DNA of 64,000 bases from Micrococcaceae bacterium. GTDB lineage: Bacteria > Actinomycetota > Actinomycetes > Actinomycetales > Micrococcaceae. The position numbers and the translations under genes were made by a program. Location: positions 93,851-157,850 of the forward strand of contig JABXHI010000033.1 in NCBI GenBank assembly GCA_013393415.1, written 5' to 3'. Numbering within the stretch: the first letter of the stretch is position 1; every line of letters begins with the position of its first letter. Positions 26,111 to 34,068 of this stretch are shown here, piece by piece. The notes beneath the pieces were generated by a model. That model did not search any database. It saw only the letters and a list, made by a program, of their open reading frames with translations, and had not been told where the DNA came from.

Positions 26111-28615
26111 ATGGCACCCTCGTATACTTCAGAATCCAAAATACTCATCATTGGTTCAGGTGTGGTTGGCGCAGCACTAGCCGACGAACTCACGCAACGC
26201 GGTGCGAAGCACGTGACGGTAGTGGATCAGGGGCCTCTCTACAAAACAGGCGGGTCGTCCTCGCACGCACCTGGATTTGTGTTTCAAATTAACCCGTCGA
26301 AGGCGATGTCAGAACTCGCCCAACGTACGCTGGACAAGCTAGATCAGCTGGACCCCGGGGGAGAAGACGACTGGCTACTCAAACGAGTCGGCGGGATCGA
26401 GCTGGCCTTTACCGATGATCAAATGCGGGAGCTTAAGCGACGCCACGGTTTCGCCCAGTCGTGGGGTGTCGAATCCGAACTTATCGACGCTGAGCGTGTT
26501 GAAGAACTCTGGCCCGCGATCGACACCACGGACCTCATTGGTGCGCTGCACACGCCACACGATGCTGTCGTGCATTCCGTTCGATCCGTGACCGCCCAGG
26601 CCCAACGCGCGATCGAACACGGAGCAACATTTCACGGCCACACCCAGGTGGTTGACCTCGTGACAGACAGTGGCGCAGTGACAGGGGCCAAAGTCATTGA
26701 CGCGCTCACCGGGGAACATGAGCGCATTCTCGACGCCGATATCGTGGTTGCTGCCGGAGGTATCTGGGGGCCAACTATCGGTACATGGTTGGGCAAGAAT
26801 ATGCCGATGCAACCGATCGAACACGGTTTTGGTTTCTCACATCCCATGGACGAATTTCAGGATGCCGCCACCGATGAGGCATGCAACTTCCCCATGATCC
26901 GTCACCAAGGTGCCGGCATATACTTCAGACAGCAGGGCAAAGCCCTAGCCATTGGTGCTTATGAACATCGCCCGCTGGAGGTGCGTCAGGATGAGCTCGC
27001 CTCTGCGGCCGCTGCCGATCAAACTGGTCGGCAGCCCTCGGTGCACGACTTTACCTGGGACGAGTTCTCTCCAACGTGGGACGAGATCCAGCGAGTCTAT
27101 CCAAGCGTGGCCGAAGCTGGACTCGACGAGGCTCGGTCGTTCAACGGCATCTTCTCGTTTACCCCAGACGGCGGGCCACTGCTCGGTCCCTCCAACACAG
27201 TTGACGGTGTATGGATCGCCCAGGCCGTGTGGGTCACGGCGTCGGCTGGTGTCGCGCAGGTGGTGGCTGATTGGATCACTACCGGAGAGCCCGGTATTGA
27301 TACCGCTGCCTTGGACATCGCGCGGTTCGACACGCGTTTGCTCTCGCCAGAGTTCAGTAGGCAAAAAGGTCTGGAATCCTACGATGAGGTCTACGATATT
27401 CGGCACCCGCGTGCTGCGTCCGCAAAGCTGAGGCGCTTGAGGACCTCACCGTTCTACTTTCATCAGCAGCTTGCGGGAGCGCACTTTGTGGAAGCCAGCG
27501 GCTGGGAGCGCCCCCTCTGGTTGGAAGAAAACCGGCGCGTGCTCGAGGAGGCGAATCTGACCTTCCCGAAAATTCCAGCGTGGGATACCTCAGAGTTTTC
27601 ACCGATCGCGGTCGCCGAGGCATGGGCCACGCGAAACCGGGTGGCCATGTATGACATGACCTCATTGGCCAGGTACCGGGTCGAAGGCCCAGACGCTTCG
27701 GCGCTGTTGGAACGTTTGACCACAAATAAGGTATCGAAGGCACCCGGCGCGGTTACCTTTTCACTCATGCTGGATGCAGCCGGGGGCATTTTCTCAGATA
27801 TCACGGTCACCAGGGTCAGCGAGGACGAATACTTGATCGGTGCCAATAGCCATCGAGATCTCATCCACTTGAAAAATCATGTGCGGAAAGATGAGCACGT
27901 GTCCATCTCGGATATTTCGCCGGGCACCTGTTGTATTGGGCTCTGGGGTCCCCACGCTCGGGAGCTGTTGGGGCAGCTGACTGATGAGGACATCTCTCAT
28001 GAGGGCTTCGGCTATTTCAAGGCCAAGCACCTCTACATCGCGGCGGTCCCCGTCCTTGCCCTGCGGGTGTCCTATGTTGGTGAACTCGGCTGGGAACTGT
28101 ATACGACCGCGGATCACGGCGCACGACTCTGGGAAGAGATCTATGCGGCCGGCACGCAGTACGGTCTGGTGATCGGCGGACGGCTGGCCTTCAATGCCCT
28201 CCGGCTCGAAAAAGGGTTTCGCTCATATGGTGCCGACATGACCAGTGAACATCGACCACACCAAGCCGGGCTTGGTTTTGCGGTGTCCAAGACGAAGACG
28301 GGCTATCTGGGCTACGAGAGGGTGGCAGAGCAATCAGCGAACGACAAGCGCATGGTCTCGTTGACGTCTGATTTCCCGTTCGGTGCACCTAACCCCGGGT
28401 CGCCGGTACTCAACGCGGCAGAGCAGCTGATTGGCTACACGGCTTCGTCTGATTTTGGGTACACGATCGGCAAGACCATCACCTTTGCGTGGGTGGATTC
28501 CGAATATGCTGCGCCCGAGACCGACGTGATCATCAAACATTTCGACCGGTCAGTACCGGCCACCGTGGCCCTCGACCCACTCTATGATCCCGAGGGCCAC
28601 AAGATGCGGCGCTAA
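26111..28615 (+). CDS. dmgO: Dimethylglycine oxidase-like FAD/GcvT fusion enzyme
   Basis: An 834-residue two-part enzyme. Residues 1 to about 420 form a DAAO-type FAD oxidoreductase with GSGVVG at 15-20 and the 'SSHAPGFVFQINPSK' block that contains the likely flavin-linking region, as in Arthrobacter globiformis dimethylglycine oxidase. The second half is a GcvT-like folate domain ('YDMTSLARYRVEGPDA', 'NKVSKAPGAVTFSLML', 'YVGELGWELYTTADHG'), which takes the methyl group as methylene-tetrahydrofolate. Length and order match DMGO. Sarcosine or dimethylglycine are both possible substrates; sarcosine is the product of the nearby creatinase. It has an operator-like leader and is convergent with fmdA. 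Confidence 0.88.
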   Translation: MAPSYTSESKILIIGSGVVGAALADELTQRGAKHVTVVDQGPLYKTGGSSSHAPGFVFQINPSKAMSELAQRTLDKLDQLDPGGEDDWLLKRVGGIELAFTDDQMRELKRRHGFAQSWGVESELIDAERVEELWPAIDTTDLIGALHTPHDAVVHSVRSVTAQAQRAIEHGATFHGHTQVVDLVTDSGAVTGAKVIDALTGEHERILDADIVVAAGGIWGPTIGTWLGKNMPMQPIEHGFGFSHPMDEFQDAATDEACNFPMIRHQGAGIYFRQQGKALAIGAYEHRPLEVRQDELASAAAADQTGRQPSVHDFTWDEFSPTWDEIQRVYPSVAEAGLDEARSFNGIFSFTPDGGPLLGPSNTVDGVWIAQAVWVTASAGVAQVVADWITTGEPGIDTAALDIARFDTRLLSPEFSRQKGLESYDEVYDIRHPRAASAKLRRLRTSPFYFHQQLAGAHFVEASGWERPLWLEENRRVLEEANLTFPKIPAWDTSEFSPIAVAEAWATRNRVAMYDMTSLARYRVEGPDASALLERLTTNKVSKAPGAVTFSLMLDAAGGIFSDITVTRVSEDEYLIGANSHRDLIHLKNHVRKDEHVSISDISPGTCCIGLWGPHARELLGQLTDEDISHEGFGYFKAKHLYIAAVPVLALRVSYVGELGWELYTTADHGARLWEEIYAAGTQYGLVIGGRLAFNALRLEKGFRSYGADMTSEHRPHQAGLGFAVSKTKTGYLGYERVAEQSANDKRMVSLTSDFPFGAPNPGSPVLNAAEQLIGYTASSDFGYTIGKTITFAWVDSEYAAPETDVIIKHFDRSVPATVALDPLYDPEGHKMRR

Positions 28616-28624
28616 AGCATCCTG

Positions 28625-29887
28625 TTAACCAAATGTCGGGTCGGCCGCTTTTGGTGCGCCCATCCCGGGATCAATTTGGTGCGGTCCCTCCGCAGAGGGG
28701 CGCACGTCGAAATCGAAAATGGCGGATGGGATATAGACGGTAGAACACGAGTTGGGTATATCAACGACTGACGAGAGTCTGCCTTCGATCGGTGCGGCAC
28801 CCAGCAGGAGGTAGGCCTGTTCTTTGGAATAGCCAAACTTTGATAAGTACTCGATCGCGTGCAGAATGGCGCGCTGATAGGACAGGTGGGAATCGAGGTA
28901 GCGCTGGTCGCCGTCCAGAGTGACCGAGGTGCCTGAGAATGAAATCCACTCGCTAAATTGTGGATCCTGCCGACCCGGCATAAAGATTGCGTTTTCGGAT
29001 ACACCATAGGTTTCCATGCCGCCTTTGATGAGATCGACGTGGATATCCATGAAGCCACCCATCTCAATACCACCGCAGAACGTGATCTCGCCGTCGCCCT
29101 GAGAAAAGTGCAGGTCTCCAATGGAGAAGTTCGCACCTTCAACGAAGACTGGATAGAACGCTCGGGTGCCTTTCGTGAGGTTCTTGATGTCCTGATTTCC
29201 ACCATTTTCACGCGGCGGGGCCGTCCGCGCAGCCTCGGCGCTAACGCGATCCCAATCGCTTTGGGGCAGACCGCCGAGCACTGCTTCTTGTGGTTCCGGT
29301 GGTAGTGCCAGCGGGGGTACCCGGTTCGGATCCGTAGCGATCAGGGCGCCTTCACGCTTATTCCACTTTGCGAGCAGTTCCGGGCTCGGTGCCGTCGCCA
29401 TAATGCCTGGATGGGTCAGGCCCTCAAAGCGAACTTCTGGAATGTGCCGCGATGTCGCCCAAGGCCCCTGGAAGTCCCAGACCGCTTTATATGCGTCGGG
29501 GAATTGATCCACGAGGAAGCTTCCGCCGTTGGATTTGGCGAAAATACCGGTGTAGCCCCATCCTTGGCCCGCCAGTGGTCCCTCTTCTTGGGGAATGGGC
29601 CCGACATCAAGGATATCCACGATCAAGAGATCGCCTGGTTGAGCACCTTCGATCCTGAATGGACCGGTCAGCCCGTGGACCTTGTTCATCGGTGCGTTCA
29701 AAATATCATCGGCTGAGTCATCATTTTTGATCGCGCCATCAAACCATTCGCGTGAATCAACTCGAAAGCTGTCACCGGGTCTCACGGTTTCGACCGGTGG
29801 GATTTCTGGATGATAGCGGTTGTGACCAATTTTCTGCTGATCAGTAAATGGTTTGGACGAGTCGAGTGGAAAAATATTGCCAAGCAT
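28625..29887 (-). CDS. fmdA: Formamidase (acetamidase/formamidase family)
   Basis: A 420-residue amidase, EC 3.5.1.49-type, releasing ammonia and formate from formamide. Family signatures include 'HLI/HIPEVRFEGLTHPGIM', 'GEITFCGGIEMGG', 'NGGNQDIKNLTKG' and a C-terminal 'CSTVYIPSAIFDFDVRP'. ATG 29885-29887 with AGGAG. It is preceded on the same strand by fmdB, a pairing known from Methylophilus formamidase loci. The amide substrate in this organism could differ. It ends 9 bases from dmgO, tail to tail. Confidence 0.92.
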   Translation of the reverse strand: MLGNIFPLDSSKPFTDQQKIGHNRYHPEIPPVETVRPGDSFRVDSREWFDGAIKNDDSADDILNAPMNKVHGLTGPFRIEGAQPGDLLIVDILDVGPIPQEEGPLAGQGWGYTGIFAKSNGGSFLVDQFPDAYKAVWDFQGPWATSRHIPEVRFEGLTHPGIMATAPSPELLAKWNKREGALIATDPNRVPPLALPPEPQEAVLGGLPQSDWDRVSAEAARTAPPRENGGNQDIKNLTKGTRAFYPVFVEGANFSIGDLHFSQGDGEITFCGGIEMGGFMDIHVDLIKGGMETYGVSENAIFMPGRQDPQFSEWISFSGTSVTLDGDQRYLDSHLSYQRAILHAIEYLSKFGYSKEQAYLLLGAAPIEGRLSSVVDIPNSCSTVYIPSAIFDFDVRPSAEGPHQIDPGMGAPKAADPTFG

Positions 29888-29936
29888 GGAAAAGGCTCCT
29901 ACGTGAGGTGAAGAAATCGGCTATAGAAAAAGAAAA

Positions 29937-29957
29937 CCCCGGCCATCAGGGCCGGGG
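29937..29957 (-). terminator. Hairpin at the fmdB/fmdA junction
   Basis: Arms CCCCGGCC (29937-29944) and GGCCGGGG (29950-29957), 5-base loop. On the minus strand the stem is followed by TTTTCTTTTTC, the form of an intrinsic terminator. It overlaps the fmdB stop codon (29946-29948) and lies between fmdB and fmdA, so it may attenuate read-through into fmdA. Confidence 0.75.
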
Positions 29958-30239
29958 GAGTTTCTGGTGCAGCGGGTTGCGGGTTATTGCAGTGGGCTGG
30001 CGTTTGGTCGTGTGCCTACCCGCTATCGAGTTCACAACCCCAGGTTGGTCGGCGGTTGCTTTCGCCGCATCGACAATGCGCATGTTTGAAGAATTGCGTT
30101 GGGATGGACCAATGGCAGGGATCAGGTTGACAGCATCGCGACCGCAGTGCGGGCAGGTCACGGTGTCGGGTTTTTGTTGCATCGCAAAGAACGCTTCGAC
30201 GACTTCGCCATCGGGACATCTAAAATCATAGAGCGGCAT
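29946..30239 (-). CDS. fmdB: FmdB family zinc ribbon protein
   Basis: A 97-residue protein beginning MPLYDFRCPDG, the standard FmdB opening, with a second Cys pair 'CPHCG' and an Arg/Lys-rich tail. FmdB was first described as a regulator of formamidase; the zinc ribbon supports nucleic acid or protein binding. The start at 30237-30239 has GAGGAAG at good spacing, so the longer open frame upstream is not used. It lies just upstream of fmdA on the same strand. The usual first Cys pair is incomplete (one Cys in 'FRCPDG'). Confidence 0.82.
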   Translation of the reverse strand: MPLYDFRCPDGEVVEAFFAMQQKPDTVTCPHCGRDAVNLIPAIGPSQRNSSNMRIVDAAKATADQPGVVNSIAGRHTTKRQPTAITRNPLHQKLPRP

Positions 30240-30494
30240 GAACATCTTCCTCTCAGTGACGACGTGCGTGTGATACCGCGAGTCAAACACACGCCGAATG
30301 TCGGCACAATAGGTCTGACCTTGGCAAAGTGTTGGGAGCGACGGTACTGCAGGGCATTCTCGTATGTATCCGCCACTTTGCGACACTAGGCGTGGACCGA
30401 GACGATCCAGTACTTCTTTGAACAAAGCGTCGTTCGACGCCCTCGATTACATAGAGTATTGACAGTCCAGTGTTCGATGAGCCAGTCTGCTGAT

Positions 30495-30863
30495 ATGAGT
30501 CAGCGCAAGATCCAAATCAAACGCATCTACGACGACGCCGCAGACACTGATGGTCAGCGTGTGCTGGTGGATAGGATGTGGCCGCGTGGCGTCAGTAAAG
30601 AAGCCGCCGACTTAGATCATTGGTTCAAAGACGTCGCACCGAGCCCGGATCTGCGTTCCTGGTGGGATCACGATGCAGATCGTATGGACGAATTCGCCAA
30701 CCGTTATGAGCAAGAGCTTTCCGACGACGACCATGCAGCGGAAGTCGATCAGCTCATCGACATCATTCACAAACACGACCGGGTCACGCTGTTATTCGCA
30801 GCCAAAGATGAATCCGTGAATCATGCCAAAGTCCTGCAGGACTATCTTGGCAGGCACAGCTAA
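30495..30863 (+). CDS. DUF488 family protein
   Basis: About 122 residues from ATG 30495 (MSQRKIQIKRIYD); ATG 30477 is also in frame. Hallmarks of DUF488 are 'KRIYDDA', 'RVLVDRMWPRGVSKE', 'LDHWFKDVAPS', 'LRSWW' and 'VTLLFAAKDESVNHA'. Biochemical role unknown. It is followed with a 1-base overlap by a small zinc-ribbon gene, and both precede a terminator. Confidence 0.88.
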   Translation: MSQRKIQIKRIYDDAADTDGQRVLVDRMWPRGVSKEAADLDHWFKDVAPSPDLRSWWDHDADRMDEFANRYEQELSDDDHAAEVDQLIDIIHKHDRVTLLFAAKDESVNHAKVLQDYLGRHS

Positions 30864-31018
30864 TGGGCGACCCTGCGTGCTGGCTCGAACAATTATGCCC
30901 CGATTGTGGTGCCATGCTTGAAGCGCCAGCAACGGGCGAGCAGACTGTCACGTGCTGGCGCTGCGAAGCCGAAATTTACTTCGGCGATGACGGCCCGGAA
31001 GTCCGGCGTCGAAAGTAA
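30863..31018 (+). CDS. Small zinc-ribbon protein
   Basis: A 51-residue protein with CPDC and CWRC pairs spaced 17 residues apart, the pattern of a zinc ribbon, and an Arg/Lys tail. Its ATG overlaps the TAA of the DUF488 gene (TAATG), implying re-initiation. I do not recognise a named family. Confidence 0.7.
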   Translation: MGDPACWLEQLCPDCGAMLEAPATGEQTVTCWRCEAEIYFGDDGPEVRRRK

Positions 31019-31090
31019 TCTCATTTTGGGCAGGTTCTCGGTACCCGGCCTACCCCGTATAGAGACGGCAGAGTTCTCCTAACGCTTCTC

Positions 31091-31128
31091 GCGCCCCACA
31101 GCGGATTCGCGCTCCGATTTTGGGGCGC
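31091..31128 (+). terminator. Terminator after DUF488 operon
   Basis: Arms GCGCCCCA (31091-31098) and TGGGGCGC (31121-31128), loop of 22 bases, followed by GCTTTTGTGTT. It lies 73 bases after the zinc-ribbon stop and before the creatininase promoter. Confidence 0.75.
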
Positions 31129-31154
31129 GCTTTTGTGTTGTGCGGACGGAGTAC

Positions 31155-31220
31155 TTGACTGTGATTACTGTCACTCGGTAAATTGACCTGCAACGCTGTT
31201 GCGTACATGGCAACTTGTTG
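31155..31220 (+). promoter_or_regulatory. Creatininase promoter with operator-like dyads
   Basis: -35 TTGACT (31155-31160), 18 bases, -10 TAAATT (31179-31184). Six bases later comes the dyad GCAAC-GCT-GTTGC (31190-31202), then an imperfect GCAAC-TT-GTTG (31210-31220). The dyad covers the expected transcription start, as in the creatinase promoter. Confidence 0.75.
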
Positions 31221-31295
31221 AAGTTCAAAACATCCTGTTACCGGAGCTTTCTCTGGAAGTATTCGCCCTCGATATAGGGGAGTCAAGGAGCACAC

Positions 31296-32090
31296 ATGTC
31301 TTCAGTTTTTCTCGAAGACCTCGATGCGGAAACGTACGCCGAGTATCTTAGTCACCCAGGATCCACCGTGATCATTCCCACCGGTGCGACCGAACAGCAC
31401 GGGCCACATATGCCACTGGGGGTAGACGCCATGCTGTCTAGTGACATCGCCGCAGCGGTTGCCCAGCAGATCGGTGCGCTCGTCGCCCCGGTTTTTGCTT
31501 ACGGGTATAAGTCGCAACCTCGATCAGGCGGCGGGAACCATCGCGTAGGAACCACAAGCCTGAGCGCAACCACGCTGATACACCTCGTAGACGACGTGGT
31601 CTCCTCGTTCTTGGAGCAAGGGTTTCAACGCGTGGTGGTTCTCAATGGACACTTCGAGAATTACCAGTTCATTTATGAGGGCCTCGATAAGGCCGTGAAA
31701 CAGGCGACGGATGCGGGTTCGGATGCCCGAGCGGTCCTGATGTCCTATTGGGACTTCGTCGATGAAGAAACTCTGGACGCCGTATTTCCTGAGGGGTTCT
31801 TCGGCTGGGACATCGAACACGGGGGAGTGCTAGAGACTTCGTTGATGCTGCTCCTGCATCCCGAAAAAGTTGAGATGGACCGCGTCATTGACCATTCACC
31901 GGCTGAACTCACCCCGTATGACATCTTCCCCGAAGATCCTGCCCGCACACCGGCAAGCGGATGTCTTTCATCGGCACAGGGCGCGACAGCAGCAAAAGGC
32001 CAGCAGCTCTTCGACGCGGTCCGCGGCGCGGTAGCCAAGGCGCTCATATCGGAATTCGGCCTGCCCGATTCCAAGCGAAAGGCAGATTAG
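31296..32090 (+). CDS. crnA: Creatininase (creatinine amidohydrolase)
   Basis: Metal enzyme (EC 3.5.2.10) interconverting creatinine and creatine, 264 residues. Metal ligands of the Pseudomonas enzyme are matched: Glu33 and His35 ('TEQHGPHMP'), Asp44, His119 and Glu121 ('NGHFEN'). The segments 'YGYKSQPRSGGGNH', 'SYWDFV' and 'GWDIEHGGVLETSLML' are shared with true creatininases rather than just the wider MftE-like family, so I call the specific function. It leads an operon with a BCCT transporter and has its own promoter and operator. Confidence 0.92.
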   Translation: MSSVFLEDLDAETYAEYLSHPGSTVIIPTGATEQHGPHMPLGVDAMLSSDIAAAVAQQIGALVAPVFAYGYKSQPRSGGGNHRVGTTSLSATTLIHLVDDVVSSFLEQGFQRVVVLNGHFENYQFIYEGLDKAVKQATDAGSDARAVLMSYWDFVDEETLDAVFPEGFFGWDIEHGGVLETSLMLLLHPEKVEMDRVIDHSPAELTPYDIFPEDPARTPASGCLSSAQGATAAKGQQLFDAVRGAVAKALISEFGLPDSKRKAD

Positions 32091-32091
32091 C

Positions 32092-33876
32092 GTGGCCAAC
32101 GGAAAAGAAGTCTCGATGGACCAGGAACCAGAAACACAGTACGCAGGTCAGCAACCCGTCGATGGTGATGAGAAGCCACCGGTAGAAGTTCCCCGGTTTA
32201 TGGGACGACAGATCCCCTCGCTGGATCGTTTGCTCATTATGATCATCCCGCCCGTGCTGATTGTGGCAGCGGTTATCTGGGTGATTGTCGACTCCGGGGG
32301 TGCTGCCGAAGCAATCGCGACGATGCGTACCTTTGTGACGGGCGAATTTACCTGGCTGTTCGTGGTTTACTCATTGATCGCGCTCGGGGTGTGTATTTGG
32401 GCTGCCTTCAGTAAATTCGGCAAAGTGCGCTTGGGTGGACCAAAAGCCAAGCCACTCCACGGCCGGTTTGCCTGGTACTCCATGTTGTTTGCCTGTGGTC
32501 AGGGCATCGGTTTGATTTTCTGGTCGGTGGCCGAACCCATCATGCTGCGCGACGAGAATCCCGTCATCCCTCCCACGCCCACGGGTACTGGTGAAGAAGG
32601 TGCCATCGTGTGGACATACTTCCACTGGGGTCTGACCGCATGGGCCATGTACTGTGTGGTCGCGCTGTGTCTGGCATACTCCCACCACAACCTGGGCAAG
32701 ACGCTGACCTTTCGCGAAGCGACCGTCGATATCCTCCCGAAGAAGACCCAGCGCCCAGCAGGCGTGGTGGTCGAGTTACTGGCGATTATCGCCACCGTGC
32801 TGGGGTTGGCGACGTCGTTTGGGTTCGCGGCCATGCAGTTCAGTTCGGGTGTCACGTCCTTTACCGGCATTGAATCTGGACCCGTCATGTGGCTCATTGT
32901 TATTGGCGCCTTCGCGGTAGTCACCGGAATCTCAGCGTATATCGGCATTAATAAAGGCATGGCACGGCTCTCAGGACTGAATTCGATTCTGAGTATCGTG
33001 CTCGTAGTGGCCGTCTTCATTTTCGGGCCGACCCTGTATTTAATCTCCACGACGACGCAGACGTTCGGCAGCTTTGGTCAAAACTTCTTGTCCATGAGCT
33101 TCTTTACCGATTTCCAGATCACTGCCGCTTCTCTCGATACTTGGCAGGATAGTTGGAATGGCTGGTGGACCGTTTTCATATGGTGCTGGGTCATCGCCTT
33201 CTCGCCATTCGTCGCAGGCTTCGTTGCGCGCATTTCCCGTGGCCGCACCATTCGCGAATTTGTCATTGGCGTCACCGTGATGCCCTCGATCATCGTCATG
33301 GTGTGGGTCGGTATTCTTGGTGCCGCAGCGATCTACTATGATGATCAGACGGATCGTTCGATTAGTGATCAAGTGGCAGCGGATACTTCCAGTGGATTAT
33401 TTGCCATGTTGGAACAAGTCCCGATTATCGGCACGATCTTGCTGGTGATTGCCACGATCCTGGTGGCGACTTACTACATCACCTCGTTGGACTCTGGAAC
33501 CTATGCGCTTGGTGAGTTTGTCACTGCACCGCGGAAATCTAGCCCATTCTTCCGTGTGATCTTAGTGATCAGTATCGGCACTGTGGCAACGGTGTTGCTG
33601 ACTCTGGGTGGTGAAGCGGTTGTAGACACGGTTCAGACCGGCACGATTATCGGGGCATTCCCGTTCTCCTTTGTGATCCTGTTGATGATCGCAAACTTCA
33701 TTCGACGGCTGCACAAGCGTAATAAGCAGATCCGGAAGATGGAGCGTGCCATCAATGACCCGGACCCTGAACGGGTGCTGATCCCGGATCCTGAGGGTGA
33801 GGGCTTTGTGGAGCCCTCTGCTGAGGGGGCCACGGTGGCTTCGAGGGCGCCAGGTCAGGGCGATACCGACTCTTGA
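32092..33876 (+). CDS. BCCT family transporter
   Basis: A 594-residue secondary transporter with 12 expected helices, N- and C-terminal charged tails and the BCCT core ('SWNGWWTVFIWCWVIAFSPFVAGFVARISRGRTIREF'-type region, with the Trp-rich helix). Members carry betaine, choline, carnitine or ectoine, driven by Na+ or H+. In this context creatine, glycine betaine or dimethylglycine are plausible cargos; this is inference. GTG start one base after the creatininase stop; ATG 32116 is an alternative. Confidence 0.92.
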   Translation: MANGKEVSMDQEPETQYAGQQPVDGDEKPPVEVPRFMGRQIPSLDRLLIMIIPPVLIVAAVIWVIVDSGGAAEAIATMRTFVTGEFTWLFVVYSLIALGVCIWAAFSKFGKVRLGGPKAKPLHGRFAWYSMLFACGQGIGLIFWSVAEPIMLRDENPVIPPTPTGTGEEGAIVWTYFHWGLTAWAMYCVVALCLAYSHHNLGKTLTFREATVDILPKKTQRPAGVVVELLAIIATVLGLATSFGFAAMQFSSGVTSFTGIESGPVMWLIVIGAFAVVTGISAYIGINKGMARLSGLNSILSIVLVVAVFIFGPTLYLISTTTQTFGSFGQNFLSMSFFTDFQITAASLDTWQDSWNGWWTVFIWCWVIAFSPFVAGFVARISRGRTIREFVIGVTVMPSIIVMVWVGILGAAAIYYDDQTDRSISDQVAADTSSGLFAMLEQVPIIGTILLVIATILVATYYITSLDSGTYALGEFVTAPRKSSPFFRVILVISIGTVATVLLTLGGEAVVDTVQTGTIIGAFPFSFVILLMIANFIRRLHKRNKQIRKMERAINDPDPERVLIPDPEGEGFVEPSAEGATVASRAPGQGDTDS

Positions 33877-33887
33877 CTCCAAGGGTC

Positions 33888-33945
33888 TTGACAGTGAAGT
33901 AGCTCACACATATTCTTAATGCAACGACGTTGCGATAGTTGCAAC
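33888..33945 (+). promoter_or_regulatory. Creatinase promoter with operator-like dyads
   Basis: -35 TTGACA (33888-33893), 17 bases, -10 TATTCT (33911-33916): a near-consensus promoter. Dyad GCAAC-GAC-GTTGC (33921-33933) starts 5 bases after the -10, and palindrome GTTGCAAC lies at 33938-33945. The same architecture as at creatininase suggests repression by one regulator. Confidence 0.8.
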
Positions 33946-34068
33946 ACAGTGATTCCAACGTCATCCTTTTATTGGAGCGGCAGGATCCACACCTGCGGGG
34001 CTCAACCTACAATTCACCGCTATGTTTCAGTGCCCGCACGGGGCTGAGAGAACTCGAAGGAGACCACA

